From: VKMB-3413 sp041027365
Lineage (GTDB): Bacteria > Pseudomonadota > Alphaproteobacteria > Rhizobiales > Rhizobiaceae
Assembly (NCBI RefSeq): GCF_041027365.1
Contig: NZ_JBFTEH010000001.1
Coordinates: 1-64,000 of the forward strand
Direction: 5' to 3'
Length of the DNA: 64,000 bases
The position numbers were made by a program, and so were the translations under genes. Shown one piece after another: positions 7,806 through 15,499 of this stretch (its first letter is position 1; each line of letters begins with the position of its first letter). The notes beneath the pieces were generated by a model. The model had not been told where the DNA came from. It saw only the letters and a list, made by a program, of their open reading frames with translations, and did no database searches.

Positions 7806-8870
7806 ATGAACAAGACGATCTTCATTACCGCCCTGTTCGCTGGCTCCGCTATAGTTCCCGCAGCTTACGCACAGAGCAATTCCGCTGCCAATCAGCCTGC
7901 CACGACCGGCAGCATGCAGCAGAGCGCGCAGAACACCGATGGTCAGAACGGTTCGGGCGCCGACGTCGTCGTGCAGCCCTCCGCGCCGTCGATCCGCGTG
8001 AACGTTCCGGAGCCGAAGGTCAATGTCGACCAGGCGCAGCCGCAGGTTTCCGTCGATCAGCCGCAGCCGGTGGTCATCGTCCATCAGCCGGCGCCGCGCG
8101 TGACGGTGGATATTCCGAAGCCGCAGATCACCGTCCGCATGCCGAAGCCGGACGTGAATGTGAGCCAGCCGCAGCCCGACGTGTCGGTCAGCCAGGGCAA
8201 GCCGAAGGTTTCCGTCGCCGACCAGAACCAGGCCGCGGTCAAGACCAGCGACAACGCGTCGAACCAGGCGCAGGTCAACGTCGAGCAGGCCAAGGCGCAG
8301 GTCAACGTGCAGCAGGCCAACCAGCCGAAGGTCCGCTACGAGCAGGAGCAGGCGCAGGTTCAGGTCAACCAGCCGCAGGGCCAGCCGAACATCAACTACG
8401 TGACCGTCGGCCAGAACGGCCAGACGTCCGATCAGCAGCAGTCGGCGAACATGTCGTCGCAGCAGGACGGGTCGCAGCAGCAGGCCAGCAATGGCGGCCA
8501 GCAGGCCCAGTCGGTGCAGCCGCAGGAAGGCAACAACATCGCGGTCGGCGCCGGGGCGCAGAAGCGTCTGCAGATGACGGTCGAGCAGATCAAGGAATAC
8601 AACATCGTCGGCCAGAACGGTAACACGCTTGGCGACATCCAGAACGTCGTGAACGTCAACGGCAAGCTCTATGCCGTCATCGGTTCCGGCGGCTTCCTGG
8701 GCCTCGGCGAGAAGAAGGTGGCGATCCCGTTGTCCGCCCTGCAGGTCTCGAACGGCGCCTTCGTGACGCCGAGCATCTCGCAGGCGCAGGTCAACGCGCT
8801 GCAGTCGTTCAAGGCCAACCAGTATCCGAAGCTGAAGGACAGCCGGACGATCACGGTCGGCGGCGCCTGA
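7806..8870 (+). CDS. Secreted PRC-barrel-like protein with nine nonapeptide repeats (paralogue 2)
   Basis: 354 residues with signal peptide MNKTIFITALFAGSAIVPAA and cleavage near AYA-Q (residue 22). Residues 60-140 hold nine nonapeptide repeats in the same register as the preceding gene (APSIRVNVP, EPKVNVDQA, QPQVSVDQP). Two units, APRVTVDI and EPKV-type, are nearly identical between paralogues. The repeats lead into a Gln/Asn-rich, largely uncharged linker, then the PRC-like domain (MTVEQIKEYNIVGQNG, LGDIQNVVNVNGKLYAVIGSG, VAIPLSALQV) and the shared end TITVGGA. The unusual Gln content sets it apart from neighbouring housekeeping genes. Function is unknown. A good terminator follows. Confidence 0.8.
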   Translation: MNKTIFITALFAGSAIVPAAYAQSNSAANQPATTGSMQQSAQNTDGQNGSGADVVVQPSAPSIRVNVPEPKVNVDQAQPQVSVDQPQPVVIVHQPAPRVTVDIPKPQITVRMPKPDVNVSQPQPDVSVSQGKPKVSVADQNQAAVKTSDNASNQAQVNVEQAKAQVNVQQANQPKVRYEQEQAQVQVNQPQGQPNINYVTVGQNGQTSDQQQSANMSSQQDGSQQQASNGGQQAQSVQPQEGNNIAVGAGAQKRLQMTVEQIKEYNIVGQNGNTLGDIQNVVNVNGKLYAVIGSGGFLGLGEKKVAIPLSALQVSNGAFVTPSISQAQVNALQSFKANQYPKLKDSRTITVGGA

Positions 8871-8893
8871 TCGTTCAACCAGAGAGCATATCC

Positions 8894-8918
8894 CGGGCCG
8901 GCGCCTCGCGCCGGCCCG
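8894..8918 (+). terminator. Terminator hairpin after the second PRC gene
   Basis: Perfect 11-bp GC stem (8894-8904/8908-8918) with a 3-base loop CTC, 23 bases after the stop, followed by TCCTGCTTTC. It implies that the third PRC gene is transcribed separately, in line with its own promoter motif. Confidence 0.6.
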
Positions 8919-9047
8919 TCCTGCTTTCGCCGGGGTTCGACAGCCTTCGGGCATGGCGCAGCCGGCGCCGGCGGTCCGACCGCGGGTGCGGCGCCAGCCC
9001 GGCAAGCACGGCAAACCAATATTCTCGCGCGGGGCGGGGCCGGGTGC

Positions 9048-9073
9048 GGAACGAAACCCGCGCCAGCCGTTTT
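9048..9073 (+). promoter_or_regulatory. EcfG/RpoE2-type stress promoter of the third PRC gene
   Basis: GGAAC (9048-9052) followed at 17-19 bases by a TTTT run (9070-9073) preceded by CG. The CGTT element is the favoured -10 form, though it sits one base closer than usual. The ATG is 40 bases downstream. Confidence 0.5.
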
Positions 9074-9112
9074 GACCAGCGCCTGAAAGACGTTCGATCG
9101 CGGGAGAGGGTC

Positions 9113-9628
9113 ATGATCAAGTCACTTCATGTCGCGGTGCTGCTGGCCGGCCTCGGGTCGGCGACCGTCGCTTCGGCGGCCGTCGAGGGTGCCGCACCGC
9201 CGCTCGCGCCGATCCGCATCGCGGACAATTCGCCCCACGAGCCGCCGCAATACGAGCAGGGAGCCGCCGAGCCGCAGGGATTGGCGCGTCCGCCCGCAGG
9301 CCGCGCCGACGCTCGCGGAAGCCATCCGATCCGCATGACCGTCAAGCAGCTTCTGGACAAGATCGTCTACCTTCCCGACGGCAGCATGCTCGGCAGCATC
9401 GGCTTCGTCGAGGATGTGGACGGGAAGCATTTCGCGGTCGTCGCGACGGGGACCTTTCCGGTCCTCGGGACGAAGCCGGTCGCCATCCCGCTGTCGGACA
9501 TGGCCCGCACCAAGGGCGGCTTCGTCGCCCGGAACATCACCCGCCAGCAGGTCAACGACCTGAGGAAGTTCGAGCCCGACAAGCACAAGAAGATCGGGCG
9601 GTACATGACCGTCACGGTCGGCGGCTGA
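9113..9628 (+). CDS. Secreted PRC-barrel-like protein without repeats (paralogue 3)
   Basis: 171 residues with signal peptide MIKSLHVAVLLAGLGSATVA cleaved near ASA-A. A short Pro-rich linker takes the place of the repeats found in the two upstream genes. The PRC-like domain is intact: MTVKQLLDKIVYLPDGSM, LGSIGFVEDVDGKHFAVVATG, VAIPLSDMA, ARNITRQQVNDLRKFEPDK and the end MTVTVGG. The block NITRQQ is shared with paralogue 1. GGGAGAGGGTC before the ATG at 9113 supports this start over the upstream open frame. It is probably a truncated descendant, or the ancestral form, of the same family. Confidence 0.78.
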   Translation: MIKSLHVAVLLAGLGSATVASAAVEGAAPPLAPIRIADNSPHEPPQYEQGAAEPQGLARPPAGRADARGSHPIRMTVKQLLDKIVYLPDGSMLGSIGFVEDVDGKHFAVVATGTFPVLGTKPVAIPLSDMARTKGGFVARNITRQQVNDLRKFEPDKHKKIGRYMTVTVGG

Positions 9629-9659
9629 TCGGAGCCGCGGCTGTCGGAGCGAGCCCCGC

Positions 9660-10112
9660 TCAGCTTCCACCGCAGTGCGCCAGCCTCTCCAGCGCCGCGC
9701 CGGAGCCGGACAGCGGCACCTTGTAGCGGCCCGCAGGCGAGGCGACTTCCGCCGCCTTGCCCTTGCGCAGCGCGTCGACGAAGCCTGCGGCACTCTTGGC
9801 CGGCACGGTGCCGACGAGGATCGATCCCGCGCCGTTCGGATCCGCGCGGGCGGCGGTGTCGAAGAGATAGGCCGTGCCGTCGACGCTGACCCCGACGGTG
9901 TAGCGCTCGCCCGTTCCGAATCGCGCGGCAAAGCCGGACAGGGTGATCGCGAGGCCGGAGCCGGTGCAGGTCAGAGAGAGGCCGGTGAGGGCACCGTCGA
10001 CGACGAGGCCGGCGGTCTGGCCGCTGGCGCGCCATCGTTGTGCGAAGGCGGCGCCTGGAAGGATCTGCGAGAGGCAGAGGGACGCCGCGAGGACGGGGAG
10101 AAAGCGCCGAAT
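9660..10112 (-). CDS. Small secreted protein of unknown function, possible ATT start
   Basis: The exported protein has a clear signal peptide (IRRFLPVLAASLCLSQILPG, then AAFA) and a mature part of about 125 residues rich in small residues, including VVDGALTGLSLTCTG, a later FVDALRKGKAAEV and the C-terminus LAHCGGS. The two Cys could form a disulfide. I know no family for it. The start is odd. The only conventional codon in frame is TTG at 10196, which has no ribosome site and would give a 30-residue tail before the signal peptide. An AGGAG lies 8 bases before an ATT (10110-10112) exactly at the signal-peptide start. It is divergent from fabA and convergent with the third PRC gene. Confidence 0.6.
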   Translation of the reverse strand: MRRFLPVLAASLCLSQILPGAAFAQRWRASGQTAGLVVDGALTGLSLTCTGSGLAITLSGFAARFGTGERYTVGVSVDGTAYLFDTAARADPNGAGSILVGTVPAKSAAGFVDALRKGKAAEVASPAGRYKVPLSGSGAALERLAHCGGS

Positions 10113-10370
10113 GAGATCGTCTCCTACAGGGTTTTCAGAAGTTTTCCGGGCCGAACCTATCGAAACCTTGAGAGGCGAGCCACAGATGTTCCCCAATCCC
10201 GGAGCGGCTGCGGCCGCTTCCCGGCACGGCGCCTTTCCGGCGGCGGCGGGGCGGAGGACGGATGGCTCGCGGGACGGCGGGCGGTTTCCTCAGCCGCAGC
10301 CGCCATGCTAAGGGCGCACGACCGGGCTTGGGAGACGGTCGAACAGAAACAGGGCGGATCACGAACAAAG

Positions 10371-10901
10371 ATGCCGAATCAGAAGACTTCCTTCGATTAT
10401 GACGACCTGATCGCCTGCGGCCATGGCGAACTGTTCGGTCCCGGCAACGCGCAGCTGCCGCTGCCGCCGATGCTGATGTTCGACCGCATCACCGAGGTGA
10501 GCGAGACGGGCGGCGAATCGGGGAAGGGCGTGATCAAGGCGGAGTTCGACATCAAGCCCGACCTCTGGTTCTTCGGCTGCCACTTCGACGGCGATCCGGT
10601 GATGCCGGGTTGCCTCGGCCTCGATGCGCTGTGGCAGCTGACCGGCTTCTTCCTCGGCTGGCTGGGCGAGCCCGGCCGCGGCCGGGCGCTCGGCGTCGGC
10701 GAGGTGAAGTTCACCGGCCAGGTGACGCCGAAGGTGAAGCTCGTCGAATACGGCGTCGAGTTCCGGCGTGTCATGCGTTCGAAGCTGAAGCTCGGTATCG
10801 CCAACGGCTGGATGAAGGCCGACGGCCAGGTGATCTACCGGGCGAGCGATCTGAGGGTGGGCCTCTTCACCGACGAGGAAGCCGCGCAGGCTGCCGTCTG
10901 A
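10371..10901 (+). CDS. fabA: 3-hydroxydecanoyl-ACP dehydratase/isomerase
   Basis: 176-residue cytoplasmic hot-dog-fold enzyme. It dehydrates 3-hydroxydecanoyl-ACP and isomerises the trans-2 product to cis-3-decenoyl-ACP, the entry point to unsaturated fatty acids. The catalytic pair is in place: His71 in GCHFDGDPVMPG and Asp85 in LGLDALWQ. The length matches the family. The ATG at 10371 is the homology start; the frame is open upstream but meaningless there. It is the first gene of a fabA-fabB-fabI operon (gaps 36 and 13 bp). Confidence 0.96.
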   Translation: MPNQKTSFDYDDLIACGHGELFGPGNAQLPLPPMLMFDRITEVSETGGESGKGVIKAEFDIKPDLWFFGCHFDGDPVMPGCLGLDALWQLTGFFLGWLGEPGRGRALGVGEVKFTGQVTPKVKLVEYGVEFRRVMRSKLKLGIANGWMKADGQVIYRASDLRVGLFTDEEAAQAAV

Positions 10902-10937
10902 CGGGGGCTGCGGCGTGACGAACAAGGGGAGCGGACG

Positions 10938-12155
10938 ATGAGACGCGTCGTCGTGACGGGCATGGGAATCGTGTCGTCGATCGGCAACAATGTCGAGGAG
11001 GTGACGGCATCGCTCAAGGCGGCGCGGTCGGGCATCAGCTTTGCGGAGGAATACAAGGAGCTCGGCTTCCGCAGCCATGTGCACGGCAAACCGACGCTGG
11101 ATCCGACGACGGTGCTGGATCGCCGGGCGCTGCGCTTCCACGGCGGCGGCACCGCGTGGAACCACGTGGCGATGGACCAGGCGATCGCCGATGCGGGGCT
11201 CGAGCCCGCGGACGTCTCGAACGAGATGACCGGCATCATCATGGGCTCCGGCGGCGCCTCGACGCAGACGATCGTCGCCGCGGCCGACACGACCCGCGAG
11301 AAGGGACCGAAGCGTGTCGGGCCGACGGCGGTGCCGAAGGCGATGTCGTCGACAGCCTCCGCGACGCTCGCGACCTGGTTCAAGATCAAGGGCGTCAACT
11401 ATTCGATCTCGTCCGCCTGCTCGACCTCCAGCCATTGCATCGGCAATGCCGCGGAGACGATTCAGATGGGCAAGCAGGACATCGTGTTCGCCGGCGGCTG
11501 CGAGGACCTGCACTGGACGCTGTCGGTGCTGTTCGACGCGATGGGCGCCCTGTCCTCGGACTTCAACGACCGGCCCGACGTCGCCTCGCGCGCCTATGAC
11601 AAGGATCGCGACGGCTTCGTCATCGCCGGCGGCGCGGGCGTGCTGGTGCTCGAGGAATACGAGCATGCGAAGGCCAGAGGCGCCAACATCGTCGCCGAGA
11701 TCGTCGGCTACGGCGCGACCTCGGACGGGGCCGACATGGTGGCGCCGTCGGGCGAGGGCGCGGTGCGCTGCATGCGCCAGGCGCTGAAGAACCTCTCCGG
11801 CCCGATCGACTACATCAATCCGCACGCGACCTCGACGACGGTCGGCGACAAGATGGAGGCGCAGGCGATCCGCGAGGTGTTCGGCGACAACATCCCGCCG
11901 ATCTCCGGCACCAAGTCGCTGACCGGCCACAGCCAGGGCGCGACCGGCGTCCACGAGGCGATCTACTCGCTGTTGATGATGAAGCACGGCTTCATCGCCA
12001 AGAGCGCCCATATCGAGACGCTCGATCCGGAATTTCAGGGGATTCCGATCGTGCGCGAGCGCCAGGACGGGGTGACGCTGAACCGGATCCTGTCGAATTC
12101 TTTCGGGTTCGGCGGGACGAATGCGTGCCTCGTGTTCCAGCGCGTGACGGATTGA
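10938..12155 (+). CDS. fabB: 3-oxoacyl-ACP synthase I
   Basis: 405-residue KAS I condensing enzyme that elongates cis-unsaturated acyl-ACP made by FabA. The Cys-His-His triad is visible: Cys161 (SISSACSTSS), His296 (NPHATST) and His331 (TGHSQGATG). The start MRRVVVTGMGIVSSIG is typical, with AAGGGGAGC as ribosome site. It is co-transcribed with fabA and fabI; pairing with FabA supports FabB over FabF. Confidence 0.96.
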   Translation: MRRVVVTGMGIVSSIGNNVEEVTASLKAARSGISFAEEYKELGFRSHVHGKPTLDPTTVLDRRALRFHGGGTAWNHVAMDQAIADAGLEPADVSNEMTGIIMGSGGASTQTIVAAADTTREKGPKRVGPTAVPKAMSSTASATLATWFKIKGVNYSISSACSTSSHCIGNAAETIQMGKQDIVFAGGCEDLHWTLSVLFDAMGALSSDFNDRPDVASRAYDKDRDGFVIAGGAGVLVLEEYEHAKARGANIVAEIVGYGATSDGADMVAPSGEGAVRCMRQALKNLSGPIDYINPHATSTTVGDKMEAQAIREVFGDNIPPISGTKSLTGHSQGATGVHEAIYSLLMMKHGFIAKSAHIETLDPEFQGIPIVRERQDGVTLNRILSNSFGFGGTNACLVFQRVTD

Positions 12156-12168
12156 GGAGCGGGGCGAC

Positions 12169-13017
12169 ATGGGCGATCTGATGCAAGGCAAGCGCGGGCT
12201 CATCATGGGCGTCGCCAATCACAATTCGATCGCCTGGGGCGCCGCCAAGGCGCTTCACGAGCACGGCGCGGAGATCGCGCTGACCTATCAGGGCGAGGCC
12301 TTCGGGCGGCGGGTGCGCCCGCTGGCCGACGAGATCGGCTGCAAGCTGGTGCTGCCCTGCGACGTCGAGGACGTCTCGACGCTGGACAGCGTGTTCGAGA
12401 CCCTGAAGCAGGAATGGGGCGGCATCGACTTCGTGCTGCACGCCATCGCCTTCTCCGACAAGAGCGAGCTGAAGGGCCTCTACGCCGACACGACGCGGGA
12501 CAACTTCACCCGCACCATGCTGATCTCCTGCTTCTCCTTCACGGAAGTCGCCAAGCGCGCCGCCGCGATCATGGAGAACGGCGGGTCGATGGTCACGATG
12601 ACCTATGGCGGCGCGGTGAAGGTCATGCCGAACTACAACGTCATGGGCGTCGCCAAGGCCGCGCTGGAAGCCTCGGTGCGCTATCTCGCGGCGGATTTCG
12701 GCCCGCGCAACATCCGCGTCAACGCGGTCTCGGCGGGGCCGGTGCGCACGCTCGCCGGCGCCGGCGTCTCCGATGCGCGGCTGATGTTCAACTACCAGCG
12801 GCGCAACGCGCCGATGCGTCGCAACACGACGATCGAGGAGGTCGGCGGCGCCGTGCTCTACCTGATGTCGGAGCTCGCGAACGGCGTCACCGGCGAGATC
12901 CACTATGTCGATAGCGGCTACAACATCATGTCGATGCCGGCGCTGGACGAATTGAAGGCGCAGGAGCAGCGAAAGGCGATCGTCGAGGGCGAGGAAAGCC
13001 TCGACACCGGCAAGTAG
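12169..13017 (+). CDS. fabI: Enoyl-ACP reductase (NADH), FabI type
   Basis: 282-residue short-chain-dehydrogenase-type enzyme that reduces enoyl-ACP in the last step of each fatty-acid elongation cycle. Tyr156 and Lys163 form the FabI-specific Y-x6-K active site (YNVMGVAK). GLIMGVANHNSIAWG is the cofactor-binding start, and SAGPVRTLA is the conserved substrate-loop entry. It is the target class of triclosan and related inhibitors. It is the last gene of the fab operon, 13 bp after fabB, and ends at a bidirectional terminator. Confidence 0.96.
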   Translation: MGDLMQGKRGLIMGVANHNSIAWGAAKALHEHGAEIALTYQGEAFGRRVRPLADEIGCKLVLPCDVEDVSTLDSVFETLKQEWGGIDFVLHAIAFSDKSELKGLYADTTRDNFTRTMLISCFSFTEVAKRAAAIMENGGSMVTMTYGGAVKVMPNYNVMGVAKAALEASVRYLAADFGPRNIRVNAVSAGPVRTLAGAGVSDARLMFNYQRRNAPMRRNTTIEEVGGAVLYLMSELANGVTGEIHYVDSGYNIMSMPALDELKAQEQRKAIVEGEESLDTGK

Positions 13018-13028
13018 GCAGCGCTCCC

Positions 13029-13057
13029 CTCTCTCCCCGACAGGTGCGGGGAGAGAG
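13029..13057. terminator. Bidirectional terminator between fabI and an L,D-transpeptidase
   Basis: Perfect 11-bp stem (13029-13039/13047-13057) with a 7-base loop, lying in the 57-bp gap between two convergent genes. No long T-run on either side. Confidence 0.6.
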
Positions 13058-13074
13058 CGAACGGCCGCCTTCGA

Positions 13075-13803
13075 TCAGCGGCCGAAGAGCACGTCGAAGA
13101 AGTTGCGGCGCACCGGGCCGAGATCGGCATAGACGCCCTTCGGGCCGCTGCCGTCCGGCCCGATGACGATCACCTTGGTGCCGACCGCCACGCGGGAATA
13201 CAGGTGCTCGACGTCCTGGTTCATCATCCGGATGCAGCCCGACGACATCTCGTGGCCGATCGTCCAGGGCTGGTTGGTGCCGTGGATGCGGAACAGCGAG
13301 TCGTTGCCGCCGTGGTAGAGATACATGGCGCGCGCGCCGAGCGGGTTACCGGGGCCGCCAGGCATGTAGGCCGGGATGATGTGGCCGTTGCGGCGCTCTC
13401 GCGCGATCATCTGCTTCGGCGGCGTCCAACCCGGCCACTCCGCCTTGCGCCCGACCTTCATCAGGCCGGACCAGCCGAAGCCCTCGCGCCCGACGCCGAC
13501 GCCATAGCGCGTCGCCCGGCCGCCGCCCTCGACGAAGTAGAGATACTTCTTCTGCGAATCGACGATGATCGTGCCGGCCGGCTCGCCCGTGCTGATCCGC
13601 ACCTCCGCGCGTTCGAAGCGGGCCGCGGGCCGGCGGTTCAGCAGGGCCTGCAGTTCCGCCTGCGTGCGCGGCGCCGCCGTGCGTGCGGCATGCGCCGGGC
13701 GATGATTTAGCGCGGGTTCGGCCGCGGCCGGGCCGCCGAGCGACAGCGCGAAGAGGGCGGCGGCGCAGAGGGCGCCGAGTCGGGTCGATATCGTCATGAG
13801 CAT
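13075..13803 (-). CDS. L,D-transpeptidase (YkuD domain)
   Basis: 242-residue periplasmic enzyme that crosslinks peptidoglycan through 3-3 links or attaches proteins to it. Signal peptide about residues 1-28 (ALCAAALFALSLGGPAAA). The YkuD domain starts near residue 77 (GTIIVDSQKKYLYFVEGGG). The active-site motif has His174 (RIHGTNQPWTIGH) and Cys190 (SSGCIRM). It is a close paralogue of the next gene, sharing AEWPGWTPP and GNPLGARAMYL-type blocks; the two lie in tandem on the same strand, 130 bp apart. Rhizobiales carry many such enzymes; the individual role is unknown. Confidence 0.92.
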   Translation of the reverse strand: MLMTISTRLGALCAAALFALSLGGPAAAEPALNHRPAHAARTAAPRTQAELQALLNRRPAARFERAEVRISTGEPAGTIIVDSQKKYLYFVEGGGRATRYGVGVGREGFGWSGLMKVGRKAEWPGWTPPKQMIARERRNGHIIPAYMPGGPGNPLGARAMYLYHGGNDSLFRIHGTNQPWTIGHEMSSGCIRMMNQDVEHLYSRVAVGTKVIVIGPDGSGPKGVYADLGPVRRNFFDVLFGR

Positions 13804-13932
13804 TTGTCCTTTCAGTCTCGCATCCGGTGTGGCCGCTCTCGAAGGGGCGGCCCGAATGTCCTCTTGTCGCCGCCTTTCGCGGCGGGGGAGTGACGACTTC
13901 GTTGCAACGGGGAAGGGGGCGCGGGAAGCCCG

Positions 13933-14664
13933 CTAGAGCACCACCACCTTGGTGCCGACGCTGACGCGTCCGTAGAGGTCCATGACGTCCTGGTTGCGCA
14001 TGCGGATGCAGCCGGAGGAGACGAAATGGCCGATGGTCCAGGGCGCGTTGGTGCCGTGGATGCGGTAGAGCGTCGAGCCGAGATAGAGGGCGCGCGCACC
14101 GAGCGGATTGGCGAGTCCGCCGTCCATGTGATCCGGCAGCACGCGGCCGTTCTCGCGCTCGCGGGCGACCATCTCGGCCGGCGGCGTCCAGCCCGGCCAC
14201 TCCGCCTTGCGACTGATGTGATGCGTGCCGGTCCAGCCGAAGCCCGGCTTGCCGACGCCGACGCCGTAGCGGCGGGCCTTGCCGCCCGGCTCGACGAGAT
14301 AGAGGAAGCGCGCCTTCGAATCGATCACGATCGTGCCGGGGGCCTCCTTGCCGGCATAGGCGACGATGCGCGGCAGGTAGACCGGGTCCATCCCCGGCTG
14401 AACGGCCCGCGCCGCGGCCGGTGCGGCATAGGCATAGGCGCGCCGCGGCGCGATGACGGGCGGCGCGATCGCCGGGCCGGGCAGCCGGGCATCGAGGACC
14501 ACGCCGCTCGAGGCGGCCATCTGCAGGAGCCAGGTGGGCTGCAGGCCGGGCGCGACCCGCACGAGGCTCCGCTCGCGGTATCGCTCTCCCGCGTTGGCCG
14601 ACGCGGTCGTCGCAGCAAGGCCCGCCGCAGCGAGCGCGGTCAGGACGATGGCAAATCTGCGCAT
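13933..14664 (-). CDS. L,D-transpeptidase (YkuD domain), tandem paralogue
   Basis: 243 residues with signal peptide MRRFAIVLTALAAAGLAATT cleaved near ASA. An Ala/Pro-rich linker precedes the YkuD domain (TIVIDSKARFLYLVEPGGKA). Catalytic His203 (RIHGTNAPWTIGH) and Cys219 (SSGCIRMRNQ) are present. GAAGAGGAA precedes the ATG at 14662-14664, so the open frame further upstream is not part of the gene. The mature domain closely matches the neighbour at 13075, which suggests a fairly recent duplication. It ends in VVVL without the C-terminal extension of its neighbour. Confidence 0.92.
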   Translation of the reverse strand: MRRFAIVLTALAAAGLAATTASANAGERYRERSLVRVAPGLQPTWLLQMAASSGVVLDARLPGPAIAPPVIAPRRAYAYAAPAAARAVQPGMDPVYLPRIVAYAGKEAPGTIVIDSKARFLYLVEPGGKARRYGVGVGKPGFGWTGTHHISRKAEWPGWTPPAEMVARERENGRVLPDHMDGGLANPLGARALYLGSTLYRIHGTNAPWTIGHFVSSGCIRMRNQDVMDLYGRVSVGTKVVVL

Positions 14665-15208
14665 GACGAATTCCTCTTCAGGCGGGTTTTCCGGGAAGAG
14701 ACGGCCGCGATGGACGGGGCGCCTCCTGTCGCCTGGAAGGGTCGGGCGAAAGGGCGAGCGATTGGTTAATCCCGGGCCAGTTGCGCCCACCGCCGGCCGG
14801 AAACGGTTCCGTAGGGTTAATGGGCGGTTGAGCGGCAGGGCGGGCGAGATCCGCAGGATCGTCTGCAGTTGGGCGCCCGCAGCATCGCAGACGCCGGCCT
14901 GCATAAAAATTGGGTCTGCAAACTATCCAGGCATTGTGCGGTGCAGCAAATCTGCTATCATCGTCTTGCCGATGGGGAAGGTCGGCAGAGGGCCATCAGA
15001 GCCAGCCGCCGGTGGCGGCCGCGACATTCCCGTGCGCGGCGCCCGCGCGCGAGCAACAAATGTGGGTGCGACGGAGCCTGTCCCTGTAGCCGCCGTCCAC
15101 CGCCGGGGATGAACGTGCCGGATGGGCAGGACGCTGCGGCCGATGGTCGGCCGCGGCATGACCTCAAACCGGCCGCAGTTGGGAGATGCGGCGCCATGGA
15201 GCGAATGC
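14665..15208. other. 544-bp intergenic region with a possible promoter
   Basis: No convincing gene. A plausible plus-strand promoter is TTGTGC (14934-14939), 16 bp, TATCAT (14956-14961), but it lies 250 bp before the next gene. Two isolated TTAA half-sites near 14765 and 14817 are not spaced as a CtrA box. Confidence 0.35.
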
Positions 15209-15403
15209 ATGATCGCCCTGACACTCCTCGTCTGCCTGAATTCCACTCCCGGTGACTGCCATCAGGAGAACGTCGCCTTCGACGGCTCCATCATGCAATG
15301 CGCCCTGTTCGGCCAGGCGGCCGCCGCCGAGCGCATGCGCGGCCGGCCGAAATGGCATCTCGCCCGCTACAGCTGCTCGACGCGGCGCGGCTCCAACGCC
15401 TGA
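15209..15403 (+). CDS. Small conserved-type hypothetical protein, Cys-rich
   Basis: 64 residues starting MIALTLLVCLNSTPGDCHQE; GGAGCGA precedes the ATG. The N-terminus is a short hydrophobic stretch that may be a signal sequence. The remainder has four Cys in total and a W-x-L-A-R-Y-S-C end. The layout (hydrophobic start, MQC, Trp-containing tail ending near a Cys) resembles small exported proteins common in Rhizobiales, but I cannot name a family. The Cys spacing suits disulfides in the periplasm. Confidence 0.55.
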   Translation: MIALTLLVCLNSTPGDCHQENVAFDGSIMQCALFGQAAAAERMRGRPKWHLARYSCSTRRGSNA

Positions 15404-15499
15404 CGGCGCGGACGCCTATACCCTCGATCCATGCGACGGCCGTGTCCCGGCCGTCGCATGGCGCTTGCCGCGCCCGCGGTTCCCTGCGATGACGTCCGC

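Noticed and set aside
7404..9014. 536-codon open frame antisense to the second PRC gene
   Set aside because: Leu/Arg/Val-rich repeats are simply the reverse complement of the nonapeptide repeats; no start signal.
14766..14820. Pair of TTAA half-sites as a CtrA box
   Set aside because: They are about 50 bp apart instead of 7.
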